Source: Parapedobacter sp964613725 (GTDB lineage: Bacteria > Bacteroidota > Bacteroidia > Sphingobacteriales > Sphingobacteriaceae). Taken from it: a stretch of 7,890 nt of DNA. Position 1 is the first letter of the stretch; each line of letters starts with the position of its first letter. Position numbers and translations under genes: made by a program. The stretch is taken from NCBI GenBank assembly GCA_964613725.1, contig CAZTJY010000146.1:1-7890 (forward strand). Direction: 5' to 3'. The notes under the pieces were generated by a model that searched no databases, had not been told where the DNA came from, and was given only the letters and a program-made list of their open reading frames with translations. Of the stretch, positions 1 through 6,401 are shown in pieces.

Positions 1-814
1 TGCTACAAACGGATGGATATATGCTACTTATGCCAAGCCCGGCCCAGGGGGCGGCAGCACCACCTTAGTCCGATTTCACTTAACGGGAAACGAAATCGAT
101 AAGCTGGAAACGTTATATGAAACCGCACCGCTATCCAATACCGGCGTGCATTTCGGCAGCCGGATTGTGTTTGACAATGCAGGATATCTGTACTTCAGCA
201 CAGGCGACCGCGGCGTTAAAGAAAATGCACAAAACTTAAAAAATGATTTGGGCAAAATCCATCGGCTGCACGACAATGGCCGCATACCGCTCGACAACCC
301 GTTTGTGAATACCCCTTACGCCAAACCAAGCATTTGGTCTTATGGCCACCGGAATGTACAGGGATTGGCGTACGACAGCATAAATAACATCATCTATGCT
401 ACCGAACAAGGACCGCGGGGCGGCGACGAACTTAACGATATCGAGCGTGGCAAAAACTACGGATGGCCGGTGATTACGTACGGTATCGACTACAGTGGGG
501 CCATTATCTCGGAACGCACGGAAAAAGAAGGTATGGAGCAACCCATCCACTATTGGACACCATCCATCGCCGCTTGCGGATTGCTATATTATACTGGCAA
601 TAAATTCCCCGCTTGGCGGAAGAGCCTGTTTGCAGGTGCACTGGCTAGGGAACATATCGCGCGGGTAGTGCTTCGGAACGGCAACTATGCCCATGAAGAA
701 AAACTGCTACAAAACATCGGCCGCGTACGACATATTGCACAGAGCGCCGATGGTTATATCTACGTGCTCACGGAAGACCCCGGCATGCTGCTCAAACTGA
801 TTCCGGCAGAATAG
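1..814 (+). CDS. PQQ-dependent sugar dehydrogenase-like protein, C-terminal part (5' end outside window)
   Basis: The reading frame is open from base 2 to the TAG at 812-814, giving 270 visible residues. The true start lies upstream, so a GTG at 146 is just an internal valine codon. The sequence resembles the soluble glucose/sorbosone dehydrogenase beta-propeller family (YliI/Asd type), which oxidises aldose sugars with PQQ, usually in the periplasm. Visible family signatures are HFGSR at residues 50-54 (its His is the candidate catalytic base), STGDRG at 66-71, GHRNVQGLA at 116-124, EQGPRGGDELN at 135-145 and NYGWP at 152-156. Full-length members are usually about 370-420 residues, so the N-terminal third, with any signal peptide, is missing. 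PQQ may have to come from outside the cell, since no PQQ synthesis gene is seen here. The substrate cannot be told from sequence. It lies 37 bases before mqnC with no terminator visible between them. Confidence 0.88.
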   Translation, partial: ATNGWIYATYAKPGPGGGSTTLVRFHLTGNEIDKLETLYETAPLSNTGVHFGSRIVFDNAGYLYFSTGDRGVKENAQNLKNDLGKIHRLHDNGRIPLDNPFVNTPYAKPSIWSYGHRNVQGLAYDSINNIIYATEQGPRGGDELNDIERGKNYGWPVITYGIDYSGAIISERTEKEGMEQPIHYWTPSIAACGLLYYTGNKFPAWRKSLFAGALAREHIARVVLRNGNYAHEEKLLQNIGRVRHIAQSADGYIYVLTEDPGMLLKLIPAE

Positions 815-836
815 GTGGCAATTATCAAAAACTGCG

Positions 837-844
837 TATCTTTG
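837..844 (+). promoter_or_regulatory. Candidate Bacteroidota -7 promoter element upstream of mqnC
   Basis: TATCTTTG matches the Bacteroidota -7 consensus TAnnTTTG at every fixed position. It sits in the 37-base gap before mqnC. No convincing -33 TTTG is present about 19 bases further upstream, so only half of the promoter is recognisable. If it is used, transcription would begin within a few bases of the ATG at 852, giving a leaderless or nearly leaderless mRNA. Confidence 0.4.
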
Positions 845-851
845 TGCTATC

Positions 852-1976
852 ATGAACGTCGACAAATTGCTTAGCCGGGCCCTGGACTTCGAATTCCTCT
901 CGATCGACGAAGGCGTATACCTATACCATAACGCCCCTATCGCCGACCTATCGTACGTGGCCAACATCCTGCGGAAGGTACAGGTGCCCCACGGTAAAGT
1001 AACCTGGCAGATCGACCGGAACGTGAATACCACTAACGTATGCATTGCCAATTGCAAATTCTGTAATTTTTTCCGCCGGCCGGGCCACGAAGAGAGCTAT
1101 ATCACCGATATCGACACCTACAAGCGTAAAATAGAAGAGACCTTCCGTTATGGTGGCGATCAGTTACTGCTACAGGGTGGGCACCACCCCGAATTGGGGC
1201 TGGCATTCTATGCCGACCTGTTCCGGGAGTTGAAAACGCTATATCCGCAATTGAAACTGCACGCACTTGGCCCCCCTGAAATCGCCCACGTGGCCAAGTT
1301 GGAGGGCATGCCGCACATCGAGGTGCTCCGTACGCTCAAAGAAGCCGGCCTCGACTCGCTGCCCGGTGCAGGGGCGGAGATATTGAACGACCGCGTACGT
1401 CGGCTCATCTCAAAGGGGAAGTGTGGCGGAAAAGAATGGTTAGACGTAATGCGTGCCGCGCACCAAGTGAACCTACCTACCTCGGCTACCATGATGTTCG
1501 GGCATATCGAAACCATAGAAGAGCGGTTCGAACACCTCGCATGGATTCGGGAAGTACAGGCCGAGCGGCCGGATGGCGCACACGGTTTCCTCGCTTTCAT
1601 CCCCTGGCCATTTCAAGACGACGGCACCCTGCTCAAGCGACTGCGGGGCATAACCAACAATGTCTCTGGCGACGAATACATCCGCATGATTGCGCTGAGC
1701 CGCATTATGTTGCCCAATATCAAAAATATACAGGCCTCGTGGCTCACGGTGGGCAAAAACATTGCACAATTATGCCTCCACGCCGGTGCCAACGACTTTG
1801 GATCGATCATGATCGAGGAAAACGTAGTGTCGGCCGCTGGCGCACCGCACCGATTCACCTCCAAATCTATACAAGATGCTATCCGTGCAGCAGGCTTCGA
1901 ACCCCAACTCCGCACACAGAAGTACGAATTCAGGGAAATACCTGAAGCGATGGAAGAACAAGTCATCGATTATTAA
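852..1976 (+). CDS. mqnC: Cyclic dehypoxanthinyl futalosine synthase (radical SAM, menaquinone synthesis)
   Basis: This 374-residue radical SAM enzyme cyclises dehypoxanthinyl futalosine in the futalosine pathway to menaquinone, the respiratory quinone. The CX3CX2C motif at Cys64, Cys68 and Cys71 would bind the 4Fe-4S cluster that cleaves SAM. Other MqnC-like blocks are TWQIDRNVN (51-59), LLLQGGHHP (105-113), SLPGAGAEIL (169-178), MMFGHIE (214-220), PWPFQ (251-255) and the C-terminal EENVVSAAGA (322-331). The related MqnE and CofH enzymes share the radical SAM core, but the SLPGAGAEIL and PWPFQ blocks favour MqnC. Length fits the family, and the next internal methionine is residue 153, so the ATG at 852 is the natural start. 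No Shine-Dalgarno sequence is visible. Other mqn genes are not in the window. The stop codon directly touches the scpB start, which suggests co-transcription. Confidence 0.92.
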   Translation: MNVDKLLSRALDFEFLSIDEGVYLYHNAPIADLSYVANILRKVQVPHGKVTWQIDRNVNTTNVCIANCKFCNFFRRPGHEESYITDIDTYKRKIEETFRYGGDQLLLQGGHHPELGLAFYADLFRELKTLYPQLKLHALGPPEIAHVAKLEGMPHIEVLRTLKEAGLDSLPGAGAEILNDRVRRLISKGKCGGKEWLDVMRAAHQVNLPTSATMMFGHIETIEERFEHLAWIREVQAERPDGAHGFLAFIPWPFQDDGTLLKRLRGITNNVSGDEYIRMIALSRIMLPNIKNIQASWLTVGKNIAQLCLHAGANDFGSIMIEENVVSAAGAPHRFTSKSIQDAIRAAGFEPQLRTQKYEFREIPEAMEEQVIDY

Positions 1977-2552
1977 ATGGAAGTGGATCATCGCGAACAA
2001 CTTACTCGGCAAATCGAAGCACTCATATATGCTTCAGAAATGGGTATTGGGGTTACCGAAATCAGGCAAGTACTTGCTGCGCTCCATGAAACGGAAATTG
2101 CCGAGGAGACCATTATCGAAATACTTGATGCCATCAAAAGCCGTTACCTGCAAGACGATTGGATCCTCGAATTACGTTACATTAATGACGGATACCAGTT
2201 CCTTACCAAACCGGTCTATTACGACACCATCAATCAACTGCAGACACACCGGTCGAAGAAAAAACTCAGCCCCGCCGCATTGGAAACGTTGGCCATCATC
2301 GCTTACCGGCAACCCATCACGAAGCTGGAGATCGAACAAATCCGTGGAGTGAATTGCGATTATTCCGTGCATCGCTTGCTCGAAAAGGAACTAATTAAAA
2401 TTGCCGGAAAGGCCGATGCACTGGGCAAGCCCCTATTATATGCCACAAGCGATCTGTTTATGGACCATTTCGGGATTGCTTCAACAGCCGATTTACCGAA
2501 ACTGAAAGACATTGTGCAAGAAGAAAACACGATTGGTGAAACTGGCGAATAG
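1977..2552 (+). CDS. scpB: Segregation and condensation protein B
   Basis: ScpB (191 residues) is a winged-helix protein that binds the kleisin ScpA and SMC to form the bacterial condensin complex, which organises and segregates the chromosome. The N-terminal winged-helix region covers roughly residues 7-85. The second begins near 97 with the family block LSPAALETLAIIAYRQPIT (97-115), followed by IEQIRGV (119-125). The conserved C-terminal block GKPLLYATSDLFMDHFGI spans 150-167. The length is close to that of other ScpB proteins, with a short acidic tail. The ATG at 1977 follows the mqnC stop with no intervening base, so translation is probably coupled to mqnC. scpA, often adjacent in Firmicutes, is not in the window. 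Nothing in the sequence links chromosome organisation to menaquinone synthesis, so the pairing is probably just shared transcription. Confidence 0.93.
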   Translation: MEVDHREQLTRQIEALIYASEMGIGVTEIRQVLAALHETEIAEETIIEILDAIKSRYLQDDWILELRYINDGYQFLTKPVYYDTINQLQTHRSKKKLSPAALETLAIIAYRQPITKLEIEQIRGVNCDYSVHRLLEKELIKIAGKADALGKPLLYATSDLFMDHFGIASTADLPKLKDIVQEENTIGETGE

Positions 2553-2561
2553 CCCGCCGAT

Positions 2562-2580
2562 ATATTTTTTTAAAAAATAT
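2562..2580. repeat. Perfect AT-only palindrome in the scpB to acidic-ORF gap
   Basis: Nine-base arms, 2562-2570 and 2572-2580, pair around the single T at 2571. They lie 10 bases after the scpB stop. The repeat contains no G or C and leaves no room for a loop, so it is a poor intrinsic terminator. It is more likely an A/T-tract with bending or promoter-upstream character, ahead of the start at 2637. Its function is unknown. Confidence 0.5.
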
Positions 2581-2582
2581 GC

Positions 2583-2619
2583 TTTGAATTAAAATCTTGC
2601 TATTTTTATCCTGTAAAAT
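2583..2619 (+). promoter_or_regulatory. Possible promoter region for the acidic small gene
   Basis: This AT-rich stretch holds a TTTG at 2583-2586 and TATTTTTA at 2601-2608, a one-base miss to TAnnTTTG. The 14-base spacing is shorter than the roughly 19 bases usual for Bacteroidota -33 and -7 elements. Some promoter is expected here if the next gene is transcribed apart from scpB, but the exact position is weakly supported. Confidence 0.25.
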
Positions 2620-2636
2620 AACACAGATCTATTTAC

Positions 2637-2834
2637 ATGATTATGGAAACGCCAATGATGCATGACACGGATTTAGCGATGTTGGAGGACGACATGCTGG
2701 TCGCGCTTGACATGGGGCCCGATGACGACGAGGATTCAGGGGATCTTTTTGATGATGAGGATGAAGATTTCGAATTGGATGAGTTTGATTCGTTGGAAGA
2801 GTTTGACGATGATTTCGACGACGATGATTACTAA
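2637..2834 (+). CDS. Extremely acidic 65-residue protein of unknown function
   Basis: I do not recognise this protein. Of 65 residues, 32 are acidic (23 Asp, 9 Glu), with no Lys, Arg, Cys, Trp, Asn or Gln. Residues 1-26 hold seven methionines among leucines and acidic residues and could form an amphipathic helix. Residues 29-64 are an Asp/Glu tract broken by regularly placed Phe and Leu (LF, DF, EF, LEEF, DDF), and the last residue is Tyr. There is no signal peptide or membrane segment. An in-frame stop at 2619-2621 fixes the start near ATG 2637 (a second ATG is at 2643). No Shine-Dalgarno sequence is seen. An AT-rich gap precedes it and a strong hairpin terminator follows, as for a real transcription unit. 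Acidic low-complexity proteins can act as DNA mimics, chaperones or ion binders, but nothing here selects one. A chance ORF remains possible. Confidence 0.62.
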   Translation: MIMETPMMHDTDLAMLEDDMLVALDMGPDDDEDSGDLFDDEDEDFELDEFDSLEEFDDDFDDDDY

Positions 2835-2912
2835 CCAAAAGCCTCATATTTGACGAAACCCCATACCAATCACGGCAACCAGCTAGATAGCTAGGAAGAA
2901 CTCGCATAAAAC

Positions 2913-2959
2913 AAGCCCAATTCATACCGACAGGTTTACTGTGGGATGGTTGGGCTTTT
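2913..2959. terminator. Bidirectional hairpin terminator between the acidic gene and xre
   Basis: AAGCCCAA (2913-2920) pairs with TTGGGCTT (2950-2957). The interior continues the stem: CAT 2923-2925 with ATG 2946-2948, CC 2927-2928 with GG 2943-2944, and ACAG 2930-2933 with CTGT 2939-2942, leaving a five-base loop at 2934-2938. There is one mismatch and small bulges, for about 17 pairs in total. On the plus strand the stem runs into TTTT at 2956-2959. On the minus strand it is followed by TGTTTTATG. It lies between two convergent genes and ends six bases before the xre stop codon, so it can serve both. Confidence 0.82.
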
Positions 2960-2965
2960 ATACCG

Positions 2966-3304
2966 TTAGGCCAACGTGTTTTTGTGCAGCAATTCGTACA
3001 AATCAATCACCTTCTTCTGTAGTTCGATAACTTCCGCTTCGCGCTCCTCGAGTTTCCGCTTAAGGGCTGACAACTCCGCGGTGTGTTTTTTTTCTTCCTC
3101 CGAGTCTGTCGTAGCCAGCAATTGGACAATGGTAAGATCAAATAGGCGGGATATTTGGTCCAAACGGGATAAGTTTACATCGGTAATTCCCGTTTCTATT
3201 TTCGAAAATGCGGGGATGGATATGTCCAGCCTCTTGGCGACATCTTCTTGGCTCCACCCTTTCTGGTGTCGTAAAAGCCTGATTTTTTTTCCTAATGTGT
3301 TCAT
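2966..3304 (-). CDS. Xre-family helix-turn-helix regulator with C-terminal coiled coil
   Basis: This 112-residue protein is a probable DNA-binding transcription regulator. Residues about 8-62 form an Xre/Cro-type HTH domain: WSQEDVAKRLDIS (17-29) covers helix 2 and the turn, and IPAFSKIETG (30-39) covers the recognition helix and the typical family ending. Residues about 68-108 are charged and heptad-like, with Leu or Val at 78, 81, 85, 92, 95, 99, 102 and 105, which predicts a coiled coil likely to set dimerisation. There is no ligand-binding domain, protease domain or toxin partner. It starts 80 bases after the mpl stop on the same strand, and an inverted repeat (3321-3362) in that gap could be its own operator. 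Its targets cannot be inferred. Short HTH plus coiled-coil proteins like this seem common in Sphingobacteriaceae, but that is recollection, not a search. Confidence 0.85.
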   Translation of the reverse strand: MNTLGKKIRLLRHQKGWSQEDVAKRLDISIPAFSKIETGITDVNLSRLDQISRLFDLTIVQLLATTDSEEEKKHTAELSALKRKLEEREAEVIELQKKVIDLYELLHKNTLA

Positions 3305-3320
3305 TGGTAAGATGATGATA

Positions 3321-3362
3321 TAAAGAAAAACCGCTACATCTATCTAACGGGAATTTTCTTTA
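3321..3362 (-). terminator. Inverted repeat between mpl and xre: possible terminator or operator
   Basis: TAAAGAAAA (3321-3329) and TTTTCTTTA (3354-3362) are perfect nine-base inverted arms. Inside them CCG (3331-3333) pairs with CGG (3348-3350) and TA with TA, around the loop 3337-3344. Read on the minus strand, the hairpin core is followed by TTTTTCTTTATAT, which looks like a weak intrinsic terminator after mpl. The core has only three G-C pairs, so termination would be inefficient. The same symmetry, 17 bases before the xre start, could instead be a binding site for that regulator. Confidence 0.45.
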
Positions 3363-3384
3363 TGGGAGCCGAATATAATTAAAT

Positions 3385-4746
3385 TTATGACTTATATAAA
3401 AACTTATCAGCGAAATTAACAAGATTTATGCCACCGTAATTTCCCGAACTCATAAATAAAAGATTCTTTCCAGCGGGCGCTAGGTCGTCTAGGTATTCTT
3501 TCATCCGGTCTATTCCGTTTAAATAAACAAGATCGGGTTGATTGAATGCTTGCTTCAGTGTGGCTTCAGAAATCGATTCGGCATTTCGTTGTTTCAATGC
3601 CTCTTGATTGATGAATACCGCTGGGTATTCGGCCTCTCGCATCGTGTCGCGGTACTCATTCAGGTAAGCTTCATTGAGGCTGCTATAAGTATGTAATTCG
3701 ATAATGGCCACCAACGCTTTATCGGGGAACTGCTCTTTAAGCGCATGGATGCTAGCCCGCAACTTGGCAGGCGTATGCGCAAAATCTTGATACACCACAC
3801 TGTCGTTGTCGCTGGCAACGTATTCCAACCTACGCGCCGCCCCTTTAAACTGCCGGATGGCGGCATAAAATTCATCACGCTGAACGCCCAGCCATTCACA
3901 AACCGTAAACGCCGCGGCTATATTCGATAGATTGTGCCTACCGAAAACCTGCAATGGTACGTCGCCAATATGCGTGTGCATATACGTAACACCCTTGTTG
4001 ATCGTGTATTCCGGCGTACGGTAACCATGTTTATTTATTTTCGAACGGTCTTCCAGCACCAATTCCTGCAATATCTTGTCTTCCTTGTTATACACCAACG
4101 TGCCTTTGGGTTCGATACTTTTGATAAACAATCGGAATTGATTCACGTAGTTTTCGAATGTGGGGAACGCATTCACGTGGTCCCACGCCACACCGCTGAT
4201 GAGTGCAATGTGCGGCTTATATAAATGAAACTTAGGCCGCTGGTCAACGGGCGAAGCGAGATATTCATCACCTTCGATGATGATCAATGGGGCATCTTTG
4301 GTCAGCCGCACCATGTGTTCAAAGTCATCGAGCTTAGCCCCTACCAGAAAGTCGAAGTCGCGCCCGATCGAGCGAAGCACGTGCATGACCATACTGGTTA
4401 TCGTTGTCTTCCCATGGCTCCCGCCAATCACCACCCTCATTTTCTCCGCTGCCTGCTCATAGATAAATTCGGGATAGGAGTAAATACGTATACCCAACTC
4501 CTGAGCTTTCAGTAATTCCGGATTGTCTTCTTTTGCATGCATCCCCAATACCACTGCGTCAATATCCGCTGTAATACGTGAAGGATCCCACCCAGCCTCT
4601 GGTAGCAGTCCCTCCTGATCAAGGTTGGTACGTGACGGTTCGTAAATATGATCATCTGAACCGCTAACCAGGTAACCCTTCTTTGCCAGCGCTATCGCAA
4701 GGTTATGCATTATGCTGCCGCCAATGGCGATAAAATGTACCCGCAT
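3385..4746 (-). CDS. mpl: Mpl-like Mur ligase (UDP-MurNAc tripeptide ligase family, peptidoglycan recycling)
   Basis: This 453-residue cytoplasmic Mur ligase most resembles Mpl, which joins recycled L-Ala-gamma-D-Glu-meso-DAP to UDP-MurNAc using ATP. The N-terminal Rossmann-like domain begins IAIGGSIMHNLA (6-17), with GSDD at 29-32. The central ATPase domain has the P-loop GGSHGKTT (108-115), EGDEY (158-162) and WDH (188-190), then GRHNLSN (269-275) and ARRLE (304-308). The C-terminal domain has DFAHTP (321-326), ELHTYSS (350-356) and MSSGNYGGI (432-440). Length matches Mpl. DFAHTP is like the MurE motif, where E. coli Mpl has DFAHHP, so acceptor preference is less certain than family membership. 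MurC is the main alternative; the missing GIGGxGMS opening argues against it. Its ATG lies five bases after the prmA stop, pointing to one operon. Confidence 0.85.
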   Translation of the reverse strand: MRVHFIAIGGSIMHNLAIALAKKGYLVSGSDDHIYEPSRTNLDQEGLLPEAGWDPSRITADIDAVVLGMHAKEDNPELLKAQELGIRIYSYPEFIYEQAAEKMRVVIGGSHGKTTITSMVMHVLRSIGRDFDFLVGAKLDDFEHMVRLTKDAPLIIIEGDEYLASPVDQRPKFHLYKPHIALISGVAWDHVNAFPTFENYVNQFRLFIKSIEPKGTLVYNKEDKILQELVLEDRSKINKHGYRTPEYTINKGVTYMHTHIGDVPLQVFGRHNLSNIAAAFTVCEWLGVQRDEFYAAIRQFKGAARRLEYVASDNDSVVYQDFAHTPAKLRASIHALKEQFPDKALVAIIELHTYSSLNEAYLNEYRDTMREAEYPAVFINQEALKQRNAESISEATLKQAFNQPDLVYLNGIDRMKEYLDDLAPAGKNLLFMSSGNYGGINLVNFADKFLYKS

Positions 4747-4751
4747 ACCTG

Positions 4752-5591
4752 TTATTCTTTTATAAACCGCACCGCCGCCCAGCGATCCATCGTCTCGTCG
4801 CCCGTATGGATCAGCCCATGGCTTGCAGCCGCACTTTTCAATACGTCCAAGTCGTAACCTTCATAGAAACCACTGATAAACAATACACCATTTGACGTCA
4901 ATGATCGGGCATAATCTTCCAATTGGTCGAGCAGAATGTTACGGTTGATGTTTGCCAAGATCACATCGAAACGGCTCCCCTGTATTAACTCTGCTGAGCC
5001 ACACGCCGTGGTGATATGGGCAACGTCGTTTCGTATTTTATTTTCTTCTACGCTAGCCACACACACCGGGTCATTGTCAATAGCTAGCACCTGCGCAGCA
5101 CCAAGCTTGGCTGCCAATATAGCCAAGATTCCGGTGCCGCACCCCATATCCAACACGTTTTTCGCTTCAATTGTTTCTGTCAGCATCAGTTGCATCATCA
5201 ACGATGTGGTCTGATGGTGCCCCGTGCCGAATGCCATCTTCGGATCGATGACGATTTCGTATGGGTATTCGGCCGCCGGGGCATGGAAAGTAGCCCTCAC
5301 GTAACATTTATCGGCTACTACAACCGGCTCGAAATTACGTTCCCACACTTTATTCCAGTTTTGCGGTTCGATTTCATTGACCACGTAAGATACCTCGAAA
5401 CCGGCCGGTTGATGAATCAGCAGCGATTCCAATGCCGAAAGGTCGAACTGCGCCGACGCAATATAAGCCGCAAACCCACCATCATGAGTCTCAAACGAGT
5501 CGAATCCCATATCACCAAGATCACTTATCAGCAAGTCTTGATGCCAATCTTCGCCCCCTAGGCAGGAGAAAACCACTTCACTGTATTTCAT
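4752..5591 (-). CDS. prmA: Ribosomal protein L11 methyltransferase
   Basis: PrmA is a SAM-dependent enzyme that trimethylates ribosomal protein L11. An N-terminal substrate-recognition domain (about 1-75) joins, through a linker with NWNKVWERNFEPV (78-90), a class I methyltransferase domain. Key blocks are DPKMAFGTGHHQTT (116-129), the SAM-binding VLDMGCGTG (146-154), the acidic IDND (171-174) that should hold the SAM ribose, and LANINRNIL (212-220). I start at ATG 5591, giving 279 residues beginning MKYSEV. A GTG at 5594 would add just one residue and is less likely. No Shine-Dalgarno sequence is visible in the 12-base gap after tpiA. The stop is five bases before the mpl start, so the three genes are probably co-transcribed and translationally coupled. 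Confidence 0.94.
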   Translation of the reverse strand: MKYSEVVFSCLGGEDWHQDLLISDLGDMGFDSFETHDGGFAAYIASAQFDLSALESLLIHQPAGFEVSYVVNEIEPQNWNKVWERNFEPVVVADKCYVRATFHAPAAEYPYEIVIDPKMAFGTGHHQTTSLMMQLMLTETIEAKNVLDMGCGTGILAILAAKLGAAQVLAIDNDPVCVASVEENKIRNDVAHITTACGSAELIQGSRFDVILANINRNILLDQLEDYARSLTSNGVLFISGFYEGYDLDVLKSAAASHGLIHTGDETMDRWAAVRFIKE

Positions 5592-5603
5592 CACAGACCG
5601 GGA

Positions 5604-6374
5604 TTAGCGGTTGAATACTTTGGCTATATCGATGAAATCACGCGACTTTAAAGAAGCTCCACCGATCAAACCACCGTCGATATCTTCCTGTGCAAACAAT
5701 TCCGGCGCATTTTTGGGGTTGCAACTTCCGCCATAAAGTATGGTGGTACCGTTGGCAACCTCCTGGTTATAGTGGCTGGCCACCTCATCGCGGATAAATG
5801 CATGCACCTCCTGTGCTTGTTCCGGCGTGGCGGTAAGTCCGGTTCCAATGGCCCACACCGGCTCGTATGCAAGCACGATTTCATGAAAGGCGCGGTCGGT
5901 CAGATGGAAAACACCCTTCTCCAACTGTGTTCGTATCACATCAAAATAGCGGCCGGACTCACGCTCTTCTTGGGTTTCACCGATGCAAAAAATCGGCGTA
6001 AGACCATGTTTTAAGGCCGCATCCACCTTTTTACTGAGCAGGATATCATCCTCCTGGAAGTACGCGCGGCGCTCCGAGTGCCCCAGTATGACATGCGTTG
6101 CGCCGGTGGACTTCAATTGTGAAGCGGATATCTCGCCGGTATACGCACCCGACTCCTGAAAATAGATATTTTGCCCACCGACGCCAACACGAGCCGTACG
6201 TCCTCCCAAATGGGCGATGCTGTGCAGATGGATAAACGGTGCACAGATCACTAGACCTTGTTCTCCGATCAGCTCATCGTTAGCCATATTTACAATCTCG
6301 GAAAAAAGGCTAATACCCTGCTGATAATCAAGGTTCATTTTCCAGTTCCCCGCAACAATTTTCGTTCGTGTCAT
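5604..6374 (-). CDS. tpiA: Triosephosphate isomerase
   Basis: This 256-residue TIM-barrel enzyme interconverts dihydroxyacetone phosphate and glyceraldehyde 3-phosphate in glycolysis and gluconeogenesis. All catalytic residues are present: Asn10 and Lys12 in GNWKMN (9-14), His99 in GHSERR (98-103) and Glu171 in AYEPVWAIGTG (169-179), which also begins the flexible loop. Phosphate-binding glycines are in YGGS (214-217) and GLIGGA (235-240). I chose ATG 6374 because it puts the GNWKMN block at the usual distance from the N-terminus and gives the typical family length. The frame stays open to a TTG at 6398, which would add eight residues not expected in the family. The 27-base gap after the GlmU-like gene is AT-rich and lacks a Shine-Dalgarno sequence. 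The gene sits between cell-wall precursor and ribosome-modification genes, probably in one operon. Confidence 0.96.
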   Translation of the reverse strand: MTRTKIVAGNWKMNLDYQQGISLFSEIVNMANDELIGEQGLVICAPFIHLHSIAHLGGRTARVGVGGQNIYFQESGAYTGEISASQLKSTGATHVILGHSERRAYFQEDDILLSKKVDAALKHGLTPIFCIGETQEERESGRYFDVIRTQLEKGVFHLTDRAFHEIVLAYEPVWAIGTGLTATPEQAQEVHAFIRDEVASHYNQEVANGTTILYGGSCNPKNAPELFAQEDIDGGLIGGASLKSRDFIDIAKVFNR

Positions 6375-6401
6375 ATTTTTATAGTTATTGTAAAACAAAG
6401 T

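Noticed and set aside
1421..1945. A 174-codon plus-strand ORF inside mqnC
   Set aside because: It lies wholly inside a well-supported radical SAM gene in another frame, with a composition typical of frame shadows and no known motifs.
1876..2352. A 158-codon plus-strand ORF spanning the mqnC-scpB junction
   Set aside because: It overlaps two confident genes in a different frame, and its Lys/Ser/Arg-rich translation has no domain.
2562..2580. AT palindrome as an intrinsic terminator for scpB
   Set aside because: It has no G-C pairs and a one-base loop, so the RNA hairpin would be unstable. It is kept as a repeat of unknown role.
2881..2892. Short inverted repeat AGCTA-GA-TAGCT after the acidic gene
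   Set aside because: Five-base arms with a two-base gap cannot form a stable hairpin and are expected by chance. The real terminator lies 20 bases further on.
2641..3006. A 121-codon minus-strand ORF opposite the acidic gene
   Set aside because: It is the antisense of an Asp/Glu-rich coding region and so is artificially rich in Arg, His and Pro. It crosses the terminator hairpin and overlaps the xre 3' end. No domain is recognisable.
2966..3304. xre as the antitoxin half of a toxin-antitoxin pair or as a phage repressor
   Set aside because: No toxin-like ORF is adjacent on the same strand, and no integrase or phage gene is in the window. The neighbours are housekeeping genes.
6375..6401. 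Use of TTG 6398 as the tpiA start, and AAACTTTG (minus strand, 6396-6403) as an internal promoter
   Set aside because: The TTG adds eight residues not expected in triosephosphate isomerases, and ATG 6374 gives the normal length. The promoter-like octamer misses the consensus by one base and has no -33 partner.
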